From assembly GCA_964059195.1 (NCBI GenBank), contig CAXKWD010000004.1, positions 117,569,938 to 117,633,937 on the forward strand: DNA of 64,000 bases, written 5' to 3'. Positions within the stretch are counted from its first letter, which is position 1. Each line of letters opens with the position of its first letter. A program made the translations under genes and the position numbers. The notes below the pieces were generated by a model that was not told the DNA's origin, ran no database searches, and saw only the letters and a program-made list of their open reading frames with translations. The DNA is from Ectobius pallidus. Taxonomy: Eukaryota; Arthropoda; Insecta; Blattodea; Ectobiidae. Positions 1 to 10,300 of the stretch are shown here, piece after piece.

Positions 1-108
1 GAAAAAAACCTCTTCTAGGTAACTTTTCCCGACCGGGACTCGTACCCGGGCCCGCTGCTTGAGGAGAGCGAACGCATCCCATACGCCACAGCGGTGGACT
101 GTACCCAA
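1..108 (-). mobile_element. SINE S1, copy 1 (cut by window edge)
   Basis: Read on the minus strand this is a tRNA-like RNA polymerase III head. An A-box-like TGGCGTATGGGATG lies near 80-93 and a B-box-like GGTACGAGTCC lies near 42-52, followed by a run of T's as in the other S1 copies. The block CCCGACCGGGA...CCCGCTGC...GAGG..AGCGAA.CGCATCCC matches the head of the full copy at 58665-59015 almost base for base. The SINE body would lie to the left of the window. It is one member of a family seen five times here. Confidence 0.7.
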
Positions 109-520
109 ACAAATAACACACAATATAATTTCTTGAAATTCACAACCTACAATATTGAAGCATATAGTGGGAGATCTCACAACATGAGGTTCAGATAATT
201 AAATAATCTGTTAAATATATCAGAATGAAATAAGATACTTAATACTCTTATCGAATTTTGTTGTTGTTCATACTTGCTAATTCTGAATGTATTTTTGGAA
301 TTTTACAACCACAGACCATTCGTCATAATACCAGACTGAACTGGGAGCTTATGGTTAAAGGTTCCATGTAAGAGTTATTAAGACTGCTTAATACATTTTT
401 AGCCAGACCAATCAAATGCGAAGTTTTTATTAATTAAAGGGGATTGAATGAAAATTCAGTAATAACAACGTACACATAATGCTTTAAAGAAGAATATGTT
501 TAATTTATTAAGCCTATAAT
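106..520. other. AT-rich spacer, no feature seen
   Basis: I see no open frame with recognisable content, no terminal repeats and no tRNA-like boxes. The 5' boundary of the LINE fragment that follows is not sharp. Confidence 0.5.
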
Positions 521-537
521 ATTAATTATATGTTGGC

Positions 538-1302
538 ATGAAAATTGAAAAAAAATGGTTCGATTCTAACCTTCTATCACTAAACGTGGATAAATCAACA
601 TTAGTTCCTTTCTCATTAACATCTACTGGTCAGATAGCGCGGAAAAAACGTACAAATTTAAATTTAATAATACATAATTGTAATTTTGATGTGAATTGTA
701 AATGCTTACCACTGAAAGAATCAGCCGTTGTGAAATATTTGGGTATTTTTATTGATCAACACCTTAAATGGTCTCACCATGTTAACTACATCTGTAATAG
801 ACTACGCAGAACAATTCATAAATTTGTCATTTTACGCCACTGTATGCCCATTACTGTTTTACGTTCCGTTTATCTAGCACTTTTCCAGTCCATTATTCAA
901 TATGGCATTCTCGCCTGGGGAGGATTAGCGAAAACTACCCTTAAGCCCCTCTGCCTTTTACAAAAAAGAATAATAAAAATCTGTCTAAGAAAACACATTG
1001 ATTACCCAACTAGCCTAATATTTTCGGAATTTAATGTTTTAAGTTTGGACCAAATTTACAAATTTTCTATATTAAAATATTTTCACAAACATCGTATAAA
1101 ATACTCTTCCAGTGAACATATCTACAAAACTAGACGAAATACTAATTTACTCCTATTAGAACCCAAATGTCTCACATCGGCAGGATTAAAGCATAGCATT
1201 AATTTTGGACCGCGCTTCTATAACTCAATTATCAGAAAATATCCTGATCTCTCAGCATACTCCACTGTTAAATTTAATAGATATGTAAAGAATTTTTTGT
1301 AA
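538..1302 (+). pseudogene. LINE ORF2 C-terminal fragment (post-RT thumb region)
   Basis: 254 open codons without the RT catalytic motifs. The fragment begins just downstream of where the FADD box would be. The pattern N-LLSLNVDKS, then KYLGIFID..LKW..H, then LRSVYLALFQSIIQYGILAWGG, then LQKRIIKI is the conserved region that follows motif C in Jockey, CR1 and Daphne-type non-LTR reverse transcriptases. The same pattern recurs in the intact RT frame at 15790-17055 (KFLGIWFES..SWNTHIDYIANKL). The initial Met is internal to the original protein, so this is a fragment and not a gene. It has no internal stop, which suggests a fairly recent insertion. It has no RNase H domain, unlike the LINE at 31.7 kb. 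Confidence 0.85.
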
Positions 1303-1454
1303 TTTTTTAGCTTTTAAGTAATTTTTGTTTCACTCCTTTTATGTATTTATGTTTTTATGTTTAATGTTTTTTAACTTTCTTTTTTTAGTTAAGCACATTA
1401 TACACTCTATTTCTTTGTCTCTCCTCTTTCTTCACTTTGATATTTTTGAAACGG

Positions 1455-1488
1455 CACCCGAGCACGAGCAGTCTTGCTCATTCGGGTG
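1455..1488 (+). other. 3'-UTR hairpin of LINE
   Basis: CACCCGA...TCGGGTG closes an inner GAGCA/TGCTC stem. It sits about 200 bp before the poly(A). A similarly placed hairpin (GTCCC/GGGAC with GAG/CTC) occurs near the 3' end of the minus LINE at 6896-6929. Recognition of such a structure by the reverse transcriptase is known for some LINEs; here it is inference. Confidence 0.6.
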
Positions 1489-1711
1489 TATTACTAAATG
1501 TAATACTTCTTGTGAAGATATAGCCTATATTTCTTTTCCTCTTTTTAAATAGTTGTAGTTAATTTTGAATTTTGAAAATTGTTTTATTTTACTTGTATAA
1601 ATATGTATTTATACTTGTATTTGTTTTTGCAATTCTATGTAATAATGTAATATTGTAATGTAATAATAATAATAATAAAATAATAATATTTAAAAAAAAA
1701 AAAAAAAAAAA

Positions 1712-2864
1712 TTATAAGTATGTATTAGATCAGCAGACTATTATAACACCATTATAAGTTGCCGTTTTAGTAAACTAATATAAGTTACAAATATTATATA
1801 ATGAAATAACTAGTGACTTAGAGTCACAGATATATTAGTCCTTGTAAACGATATAATATTATTTGCACATGCATGTATCAGAACAAGTATAAATGGCAAC
1901 TCCCATTAATGAAATAAAAGTTTAATTTTCCTTCGACAAAAATGAAAAGATTAAGGGTTTACTCAATCAGCAGTAAAACGCTACTTGAGAAAAAGAAAGC
2001 AACTCATAAGATAAGGTAACCATAAACACCTGGTTAGGTGTGATGTAATAATGAAATGGCAAACTAAATGCCAAAATAAAACCATAATGTTAATAAAACA
2101 GTAAAATTGAATAATAATAATAATAATAATAAATATAATAATAATTTAATAATAAATAAATAAATAGCAAACTAAATTAGGTTATCAGAAATAATAAGAG
2201 TTGAGCTCGTAGATGCTACCTTGGATCTCGAGGCAAAGAACCAGCTGATCGAGGGCTTGACAAGATTCGAAATTGGACAAAATAGAAGTTCGAATGTAAC
2301 CTTGTTTACGTAAGTACACAAAGAGATTTAATAAGCTACCAAAAGATCGAGTGCTTAACTGATTCGAGACTGAGTAGTGCAGAATTGAGCCATAAAGATT
2401 TAATAAAATACCAAGTTCATTACAAGATTCGAGATTGAACAGTGTAGAAGTTTGGACATAACCCTAAATACGCTAGTGCCCTTGAGATTTAATAAGTTAC
2501 ATGGGAAAACTATTGATATTGTGAAGTTACTACTAATTTTTTTTCTTTAATTATCACTTACATTGAGAAAGTACTATCATAACATCAAACAAGCATGTTC
2601 AGTAGGAATAACTTTTTTAGTTTTTAATTTCTTTTGTTTGCTATTATTCGGATTAGAAGCGGAGCAATTTTCTCGAATTCTATTGATGGTTGAATTACTT
2701 CATTGTATCAGTCAAAACAGTATCTCTAACAGGACCAATAAGTTGAAATTGAATTTTTCCTATGATTAATGCATCGTCTCAGAAGGAAAATGAAATGGGA
2801 AAGAGACTGTTATTATTGAAACAAGGTCATTAGTTATTTAGAGATATCTGAACCTGAACCTATA
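1712..2864. other. AT-rich spacer with imperfect (AAT)n
   Basis: Contains an imperfect AAT microsatellite near 2107-2160. Three loosely similar segments (2230-2300, 2335-2400, 2425-2500) share 'ttcgagattg...agaagtt.g.ata' and look like a decayed tandem duplication. No coding content was recognised. Confidence 0.4.
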
Positions 2865-3425
2865 CAGAGTGTCCCAATAAAATGTATACACTCTTTGACA
2901 GTTCATAACAGCCACACTTTTTGTTCTTTTTTGAGTTGTGACTGCTTAAAATAATGGCTGGAGTCAGACTAAACTTTGAGGAAAGAAAATTCGTTCTAAA
3001 GTGCTACTGGAAGACTGAGAACATAAGTGAAGTGCAAAGACGGTTTAGAATGGAGTTTCAATGAGATGCACCACAATAATTGTGAGTCTCGTTTGCGAGA
3101 TAAGTTTGAGGAAGAAGGAACTGTTAAGGATGCCCATAAGAACCACCACAAAACCAGCTACAATCAATTAGTTGAGAGCAGCCATTGAAAGAGAATGTGC
3201 CGAAATACCAATTGAAATGATTAGGAACTTTTTGTATTTAATCAGTCAGCGTTATCAGCTGTGCATGGACCACAATGGCCAACAATTTGAACACTTTCGA
3301 TAATTGGCTGGTTTCTACATTTGTTCACATTATTTTGATTTTTGAAACTTCTCTGTATTATAATAATTGTTAGTGTTATAAGTTAGTCGTTTAAAGAGTG
3401 TATACATTTTATTGGGACACTATTG
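2865..3425 (+). mobile_element. Non-autonomous mariner-like element with relic of transposase N terminus
   Basis: Terminal inverted repeats: the left end contains AGTGTCCCAATAAAATG (from 2868) and continues through GTATACACTCTTT; the right end is its exact complement (3393-3421). A TA lies on each side (2863-2864 and 3426-3427), the Tc1/mariner target. From 2954 a plus-strand frame reads MAGVRLNFEERKFVLKCYW and continues into the helix-turn-helix of a mariner-type transposase. A stop interrupts it after about 36 codons, and a second relic (RDKFEEEGTVKDAHK) follows in another frame. The catalytic domain is absent, so the element cannot move on its own. Confidence 0.8.
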
Positions 3426-3787
3426 TAGATTAAAATTTTACCGAAGACAATAAACTTTTCAGAGAAGAAAGTAATCGGCACGGGTTCCCAGAGAAGACTT
3501 AGAACTAAAATTCCATAGTCTAAGATTTTAGACTCAATAAACAATTTCATGCTTCTATCAGATCCTCTAGGGCTAGGCAATATTGGCCTTGTTTCTCTCT
3601 TTGATCTAGAACTAAAATTACATGATTAAATGAAATCCTAAATTCTTCGTATAATACTGTCACTATTGGATAGATAGTCACGATTGAGGGCATTTGGTCA
3701 ATATGTCTACTCCCACGCCGAAAATTAGTCGTCCAAAGCAAAAATGCTACTTCCTTATTCAAGTAGCTCTTCAGTTGTTTATGCTCG

Positions 3788-3878
3788 GGTCACCTCCAGA
3801 CCTAATCTTAGGAGGTACTGGTACTCGAATCCCGGGCCCTAGGTTAAGAGTCAGCAACTGGGCAACAGTGATAGAAGT
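3788..3878 (-). repeat. tRNA-derived SINE head fragment
   Basis: On the minus strand GTTGCCCAGTTGCTGACTC resembles an A box, and GGGATTCGAGTACC about 35 nt downstream resembles a B box. There is no foldable acceptor stem. It is degenerate, and the body could not be delimited. Confidence 0.4.
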
Positions 3879-3987
3879 GATTACTATTACTATTACTTTG
3901 TAATTACAGTATATATTTTTATTCGTTTTTCAAATTTCTGGTGATTATATAATTGATGTCTGAACTCAGCTCAACGCCTGCAAACTG

Positions 3988-4018
3988 TATATAAATGTAC
4001 ATTCCCATTAACTTCAAC
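3988..4018 (+). promoter_or_regulatory. Candidate core promoter: TATA box and initiator
   Basis: TATATAAA at 3988-3995 is followed 28 nt downstream by TTCAACTG, with the A at 4016. This is the usual spacing of a TATA-directed insect Pol II start. It lies about 140 bp upstream of the ATG of candidate exon 1. AT-rich DNA yields TATA matches by chance, so the support comes from the spacing and the downstream exon, not from the motif alone. Confidence 0.35.
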
Positions 4019-4155
4019 TGTGTGGTAGTTTGAAACCAGAAGTAGAAGTTATTAGCTATAAATGCTTTCTGTATAAAGTTTAATAGCAGCAGATCCATTA
4101 TAGTGGTTCTTTTTTCCCCCCCGTTCTCGATGAAACTTGTGTGAACTTATATGAA

Positions 4156-4233
4156 ATGAGTTATTGGAGTGTGGCAAAGCGAACTGCGCCATACGAGGCT
4201 GCTGCAGAAGAATGGATTAATGATACTGGATTA
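4156..4233 (+). CDS. Candidate first coding exon of an unrecognised host gene
   Basis: An ATG opens 26 codons (starting MSYWSVAKRT and ending EEWINDTGL) that run straight into GTGAGT, a strong splice donor, at 4234-4239. The base composition (about 47% GC) is higher than that of the flanks. A TATA/initiator pair lies at the right distance upstream. The donor falls between codons (phase 0), matching the phase of the candidate exon at 17292. The joined product would be acidic and helical and is not a family I know. The gene would be transcribed on the plus strand with an intron of about 13 kb. Alternative: a chance short frame. RNA evidence would decide. Confidence 0.35.
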
Positions 4234-4589
4234 GTGAGTCATGTATTTTTGGCATTGCATAGTAACACTGTATTATACAGCATATAGTCCGAGTGGAACG
4301 GCAAAGGATTTGTAAGGTAAAAAAAAAAAAAAAAACATGGTCCTGCATTTTATATCTTGAATGTCCAGATACGAGGTGAAAATGATATCCAGGTAAGGAA
4401 TCACATTCTTTTCTGGTTTTATGTTCGCCTAACCACCGGAAGACGGCCTACGAGGACAGGTTTCTTCTTTGCATGAAGAGATGTGCAATCTGAAAGACAA
4501 GGTCAAGAACCGGAACTTGTTGAACAAGGCACTCGCATCAAATGCGAATTAATATTTTCATTTAGGAAAATGTTTACTTACTCTGGCGA

Positions 4590-5010
4590 TACCATAGGTA
4601 CTATAGGATGAGGAAGTATTATATCCGACCCCTGAGTTTACATCTTAACAAATTAACGTTTTGAAGTTCCTGAATCGAAAAATGTTATTTTTAGAAACAT
4701 GTTTCTGTGTGTTTTTGTCAACAGCTAGCTCGAGAACGGTACATATAAAAACAAAATTTTTCTATTTGGATTAGGTATCTTCTGTGGGTGTCACTCAAAG
4801 ATTGGCGACGTTTTTGCGTTACTTTTAATGCCATTTTACACTAAGAAAATGTCATTTTCGCTGTTTTCTCGAAAACTTCTCTTATGATTTTGTGTAATTT
4901 TTTTTCCATGAGGTGCTTATACTAAGGACTGGAAATTCTATTTGAAACATTTTTTTTCGTAATAATTCTCTGAAGCCACCCACTGTTTTTATAAACTTGG
5001 TCTTGCCTGG
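4590..5010 (+). repeat. Dispersed repeat DR2, copy 1
   Basis: Begins ACCATAGGTACTATAGG, then GAGGAAGTATT, and runs through TATTTGGATTAGGTATCTTC, ATTGGCGACGTTTTTG, TTTTCTCGAAAACTTCTCTTA and ATTCTCTGAAG. The same blocks in the same order occur at 11255-11660 and, on the other strand, at 60650-61275. No coding content, no TIRs and no tRNA boxes were seen. It lies inside the putative first intron. Confidence 0.65.
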
Positions 5011-6869
5011 TGAACAGAAATGCTTTGCATCAGGTTAAAACAACTGATTACGCATTTTTGTTTAATTTTTCTACATGAATTCCATAATATGCATAATATA
5101 CTATACGGTATATTATGTACTAACTTAAAAGGCCTGGCGTCCCCCGGGTTTTGTATTTTGTAATTCGAAATTAACATATGAAGGATTTTCGATTTTCAAA
5201 TTCTCGGTCCTTATATAGGTATTTAGAATCTGAAATGAGAAGAACGATTTACACACTCAAACTATTCCCTCAGGAAACGCTTATTATAGCTTTTACTGGC
5301 TCTTAGAGGATGTAGAATTTTGCATCCCATCGCTGCTACTCACCAAGCCTGGTAGGAGTTGAAATAAGAAGAAACTGAAATTCCGGTAACAAAATTTTAT
5401 TGTCTTTACGGAATATTTTATTTCTCACTCTCATGTTACCATACGACCGTTTCGGGGATGAAATTAAAAAGAAATTCAATATCACTTTCATAGTTCTTTC
5501 CCCAAAAACCTGGGATATAATGATATACATATTACCATGCGTCGTAAGGTATTCTCTATGTCCAGGGTAGAGAAAGTTATGTGACTGCATCACATTGTGC
5601 ATTATTTTCGTGGATTTTATTCTTTAATACTTATTTACACCAATGAATTCTATCGATAGCTTCTCTAATTTGTCGCTGTCTCATATTATTTACTTCCAAA
5701 GCTACCTGTGAACACTGCCAACAATACACTGTTGTCATGACAACATACATGGAATGTGATTTGGATTTGATAATTCTGTGTAAAAAGGTATTAAGTATCC
5801 TCGAAAACATTTTATTTTTGGCATTTAAAACCAAAATTTTTCAAAATCCTTTCGTAGTGAGCACTTACATTATGAAAAGAAGGTACTGTCAAAATTCCAA
5901 GTCTCTACCTATTATAGTTTAGGCTCTACGTTTATTCTCTGTCAGTCAGTCCTCACTCATTAAGTCAGGACAAAGCCTCTTATATATATATATATATGCG
6001 AAAATTCATTAGGTTAATAATAAAGACGTATTCGTACCGTTGTGGTGACAGAAGATAGCGAAAACCAAGAACAAAAATAGATTTTCAAATTAAATATGTT
6101 TAATGGAATTGTTCAGTTTTATAGCAAATAGATTTATAAGAATCATATTATGTTATTATTATTATAAAAAAATAGATCGAATGCTAATATGGTTTACATG
6201 TTTGTGGTTCTTACATTAACGATAGTCCCTTGTTTTCTTATAAAATGCATATTACACATTCTTTCTGGAGTAATATTATTTACAAAGGCTGGAAGAACAC
6301 TGTGTAAATGGCATTACTTGGAGTAAATTTATTGTGAATGTCATCGAAGGCTACATATATTATCTCTTGCCGCTAAAGGATTGTTTAAATTCCTTCAACA
6401 CTCAGTTATCGCAATTCATGTTGCGCAGGAGAATGCTGAGAGATGCAATTAAGCTTGTACTTACTGTTTAAGTAACCTGCCGGAGCTCACTGGTACTCAC
6501 CTTTGGCACTATTGGTGCTTGTATTGGTAATTTACATGAAAAAAAAAACTTGTTTTGTAATTGTATTATTCGTTGTAATTGTAATTACTGTCTTGACTTT
6601 TATCATTTTCTTTATTCCCAATTATTGCGTTAACACGAATGCACAAATTTCACCGTGTGTAGAACAATATTGTGCATCTTTTAAACTTACAATGGCCAAT
6701 TGATAAGGACAAAAGAATATACTATTCTGGCATGTACTTAAATGCTACATCTGTAAGGGATAGCGTAGGAAATAAATGCATTTGCTCTGAATACCACTAC
6801 TGATTTACACAACTATAAAGAAGGGGTTTGTTTCGTGAGTTCATTGAGCTATTTTCAAAATACTTAGTT
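5011..6869. other. Intronic-type DNA, nothing recognised
   Basis: AT-rich, with a short (TA)n at about 5980-5997. The small open frames have no recognisable motif, and I see no inverted repeats with TSDs. The last 40 bp (AATACTTAGTTGATATTT) become the branch-point and polypyrimidine region of the intron if the transposon nest to the right is removed. Confidence 0.4.
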
Positions 6870-6895
6870 GATATTTATTTATTTATTTCTTAAAG

Positions 6896-6929
6896 GTCCC
6901 AATGAGTCAAATGGCTCGCATAAAGGGAC
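6896..6929 (-). other. 3'-UTR hairpin of LINE(-)
   Basis: GTCCC/GGGAC closes a stem around GAG/CTC, just upstream of the (AAATA)n tail. Its placement parallels the hairpin at 1455-1488. Confidence 0.5.
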
Positions 6930-7509
6930 ATTCAAAAAATATATAATTGGCAGACTTTACATAGTCATTGGTACAATAGAAAAGAGACTGCACAAGTTAT
7001 AATAAAGTATACATATATATAGCAAACAAAGTATCTGTCAAAAACATTTAGAACAAGGGAGAGAAAAAAATTATAAAATAAAACTAAAATTAAACCTACT
7101 TTATAAACAGAAATGAAACCATTAACTTAAGAATAAATAGAATACTCACTTGGCAGGTATAATAATAGACAAGTACAGTGGCGGCTATTCAGGGGAAGTT
7201 GGTGAAGTAGCACTTAACCAGTATTTTTCCTTTACAATAAGTATTTTTAAAGTTTATTTCCATATCACGAATGTTGGTTTTTACTGTAAATGTATTTATG
7301 TACTTCTGTATTGCCCGCCAAGACTGGTGACAAAGCTAGGCACCTAGGAGGCAGTGAGCTCCCGTGCATGTATGAAGCTGAACAAGTTATTCACCCCCAC
7401 CCCTGTTGCATGGGTAATCTGTTCCACTCAAAATGATGTGGGCTCATGGTGCAAGCAGCATTTTTTTTTGCTTATCCCCAGGGTTGTTATGAAAAAAGCC
7501 GGCCTGATT

Positions 7510-8785
7510 TTAACCGGCCGGTTTTAACCGGTTTTATCCACTTGAAAAAAGCCAGGCAATTTTATCCGGATAAAATCAAATTGAATAAAAATAATGGAAG
7601 TTTCTTTCATGTGTTTATTTCCAAACATCATAAATTTAAGTTACAAGCTCAGAACCTGTAGTAGGCCTACTTAGGACTACTGAGTGCAAATGCAGAGCTA
7701 CCAGTTTTATCCACTTGAAAAAAGCCAGGCCGGATAAAATCAAATTGAATAAAAATAATTCAAGTTTCTTTCATGTTTTTATTTCCAAACATCACAAATT
7801 TAAAAGTTACAATCTCAGAACCTGTAGTAGGCCTACTTAGGCCTACTGAGTGCAAATGAAGAGCTACCAGTTTTATCCACCTGAAAAAAGCCAGGCCGGA
7901 TAAAATCAAATTGAATAAAAATAATTGAAGTTTCTTACATGCTTTTATTTCCAAACATCACAAATTTAAAAGTTACAAGCTCAGAACCTGTAATACTTAC
8001 TGAGTGCAAATGCAGAGCTACCAGTTTTATCCACTTGAAAAAAGCCAGGCCGGATAAAATCAAATTGAATAAAAATAATTCAAGTTTCTTTCATGTTTAT
8101 ATTTCCAAACATCACAAATTTAAAAGTTACAAGCTCAGAACCTGTAGTAGGCCTACTTAGGCCGACTGAGTGCAAATGCAGAGCTACCAGTTTTATCCAC
8201 TTGAAAAAAGCCAGGCATTTTATCCGGCTAAAATCAAATTGAATAAAAACAATTGAAGTTCCTTTCATGTTTAAATTTCCAAAGATCACAAATTTAAAAG
8301 TTACAAGCTCAGAACCTGTAGTAGGCCTCAGTTTTATCCACTTGAAAAAGCCAGACATTTTATCCGGCTAAAATCAAATTAAATAAAAATAATTGAAGTT
8401 CCTTTCTTGTTTTTATTTCCAAACATCACAAATTTAAAAGTTACAAGCTCAGAACCTGTAGTAGGCCTACTTAGGCCTACTGAGTGCAAATGCAGAGCTA
8501 CCAGTTTTATCCATTTGAAAAAAGCCAGGCATTTTATCTGGCTAAAATCAAATTGAATAAAAACAATTGAAGTTCCTTTCATGTTTAAATTTCCAAAGAT
8601 CACAAATTTAAAAGTTACAAGCTCAGAACCTGTAGTAGGCCTCAGTTTTATCCACTTGAAAAAAGCCAGACATTTTATCCGGCTAAAATCAAATTGAATA
8701 AAAATAATTGAAGTTCCTTTCTTGTTTTTATTTCCAAACATCACAAATTTAAAAGATACAAGCTCAGAAACCTAAAATTGTATTT
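7510..8785 (-). repeat. Tandem array of about 150-bp units inside hAT-B
   Basis: The anchor TTTTATCCACTTGAAAAAAG recurs near 7525, 7704, 7870, 8024, 8190, 8332, 8504 and 8645. Each is followed by GCCAGG, a TATCCGG(A/C)TAAAATCAAATT motif, AATAAAAA(C/T)AATT and ACATCACAAATTTAAAAG. Most units also carry AGAACCTGTAGTAGGCCTAC. Spacing varies (about 140, 154, 166 and 174 bp). The last four units form a doubled 140+174 bp pair, that is, a higher-order repeat of about 314 bp. On the minus strand frames of 92 and 121 codons run through several units; I regard these as a by-product of repetition. The unit contains the same GCCGG/TATCCGG motif as the element's subterminal regions. Confidence 0.9.
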
Positions 8786-8799
8786 AGTGTAATTTAATA

Positions 8800-9408
8800 C
8801 AGTGAGTCTCATGCAAGAGTTGGCCAATGACACGGGTTTCTGCGTCGCGGCGGGCACAGCAAATAATGCCGCGATCGGTGTTATGATTCAGATTCTCACA
8901 TTTACAGTTAAAATTACAATGAAAATATCCACGTACCTCATCACAAGAGATGTTAAAAATGTTCTGCTCTTGCATCCACACAATACTGGCACCATTTTAG
9001 GAAATTTTCTTTTACGCGCATTAAGTTCAGCTTCCGAAATAGAGTTAATTTTTCTTGTTGAAGTTTCCCCATAAATAATAGTCACATGCTGTTAGAAGAA
9101 CTTAAAAACAATATCACAAGAGAAATTAACTCTGTCTCGGAAGCTGAAATTATGCGTGTGAAAGAAAATTTCCTGAAAAGGTGCTAGTATTGTGTGGATG
9201 CAAGAGAAGAACATTTCCAGCAGCTCTTGTGATGAGGTATGTGGTTATTTTCATTGTAATTTTAACTGTAAATATGAGAACCTGAATCATTACACCAATC
9301 ACGGCTTTATTTGCGTAGATATTTCACCCGATCGCTCGGGAGTTGGAGCTGTGCCCGCCGCTTCGCAGAATCCCACGTCATTGGCCAACTCTTGCGTGGG
9401 ACTCACTG
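8800..9408. mobile_element. Fold-back element with arms of about 260-290 bp (TA target)
   Basis: The left arm 8800-9057 and the right arm of about 9116-9408 are inverted copies. Both begin CAGTGAGTC, then CA.GCAAGAGTTGGCCAATGAC, and stay alignable through GCGGGCACAGC, ACAGTTAAAATTACAATGAAA, CATCACAAGAG, CATCCACACAATACT and CAGCTTCCGA. The right arm has an extra segment of about 35 bp. TA lies on each side (8798-8799 and 9409-9410). The centre is a loop of about 60 bp. No transposase is present. Long-TIR MITE or Foldback-like; the superfamily is not determined beyond the TA target. Confidence 0.85.
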
Positions 9409-9446
9409 TACCACTTCACTGTGTAATTCCCAGCAATAGTTAATTA

Positions 9447-10050
9447 CCGTATTTACTCCAATATACCCTCGAATTTAATGCGCACCCTGATTTTGAAACT
9501 CAAAATCATAAAAAAAGAGTTTGTTAGCGAATGTAATGCGCATCAATAGGATATTTTATTTGGAATTTTGTCTTAGTATTTATAGAATAATGAACCAACA
9601 CATAAACATTTACAGTTAACTGCCAGTTTTAGGCCTACAAGTAGACCTATAGGCATGGCTCATCAATATTCACTAATGTGTTCATCACTGGAATCCTCGG
9701 AGGTGCTTATTTTTATTGCTAAATGGACAAACAAAATGTTAAATGCATGTTTCACAATAAAAGCTGATACCACTCTTAAATGAGTTTAAAATCGACAATG
9801 CACAATATTCCACATTTGCACTATAGAACTGACAAAAACTATTTTTTCATTATGTTTCAGAAATTAAATTTCATATGGTGTAGGGTAACGATAAAATGAA
9901 CGAAGTCAAGAATTATAGCAGTGCCTTGTTATGTAGATCAATATTACCTCCGACCTACGAAATGGATTTGTACTAGAATTTAACGCGCACCTCAGTATTG
10001 AAATCTACAAATGGACAAAAATAGTGCACGTTATATTCAAGTAAATATGG
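9447..10050. mobile_element. TA-target MITE (pogo/Tc1-like ends)
   Basis: TIRs: CCGTATTTACTCCAATATA at the left, and CCATATTTACTTGAATATA read inward at the right. TA lies on each side (9445-9446 and 10051-10052). A subterminal motif, GAATTTAA(T/C)GCGCACC, occurs at both ends. Length 604 bp with no coding content recognised. It sits 4 bp downstream of the stop codon of the hAT-B transposase remnant. Confidence 0.75.
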
Positions 10051-10055
10051 TAAAT

Positions 10056-10300
10056 TCACCATTCATCATAAGACTCTTGCATATTTGCTTTATTCTGCCT
10101 GTTGATGTATACAAGCTTCTGGGCTTTTTCATTGCCTAGTCTGTTTCTCAATTTTGTTTGTATTAATCCAAATGAAGAAAATACTCTTTCGATTGATGCA
10201 GAACTGGCTGGCATACGATATAAAGATTCTATGGCTTGACAAAATTCCAGCGATAGGTGATTACGCTTCAGATTTGTGTAATTGATGGAGAAATAAGTAT
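10056..10300 (-). pseudogene. hAT transposase C-terminal dimerisation domain (hAT-B)
   Basis: About 80 codons read open on the minus strand, ending in TGA at 10058-10056. The core is YRMPASSASIERVFSSFG, followed by LIQTKLRNRLGNEKAQKL. This is the hAT family dimerisation region, whose signature is P.SSA..ERVFS..G.....RNRL. The N-terminal zinc-finger region and the catalytic RNase H-like core were not recognised in 10300-10880, so the element is disabled. Strand and position fit a transposase reading from the right TIR towards the tandem array. The TA-target MITE lies immediately 3' of the stop. Confidence 0.8.

Larger units (their letters stand above)
520..1711 (+). mobile_element. 5'-truncated LINE (Jockey/CR1-like), 3' end with poly(A)
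   Basis: A non-LTR retrotransposon fragment made of the C-terminal third of the reverse transcriptase ORF, a 3' UTR of about 390 bp, an (AAT)n stretch and a terminal run of about 20 A's at 1692-1711. The 5' end is lost inside the ORF, as is usual after incomplete target-primed reverse transcription. The 3' UTR carries a hairpin (1455-1488). The same ORF region is recognisable in the minus LINE at 6877-17271 and the plus LINE at 13262-17220, so at least two related LINE families share this locus. Confidence 0.85.

Noticed and set aside
8080..8744. Minus-strand frames of 92 and 121 codons with repeated peptide units
   Set aside because: They read through the tandem array of hAT-B. The unit lengths are not consistently multiples of three and the frames break between units, so a repeat protein is unlikely.
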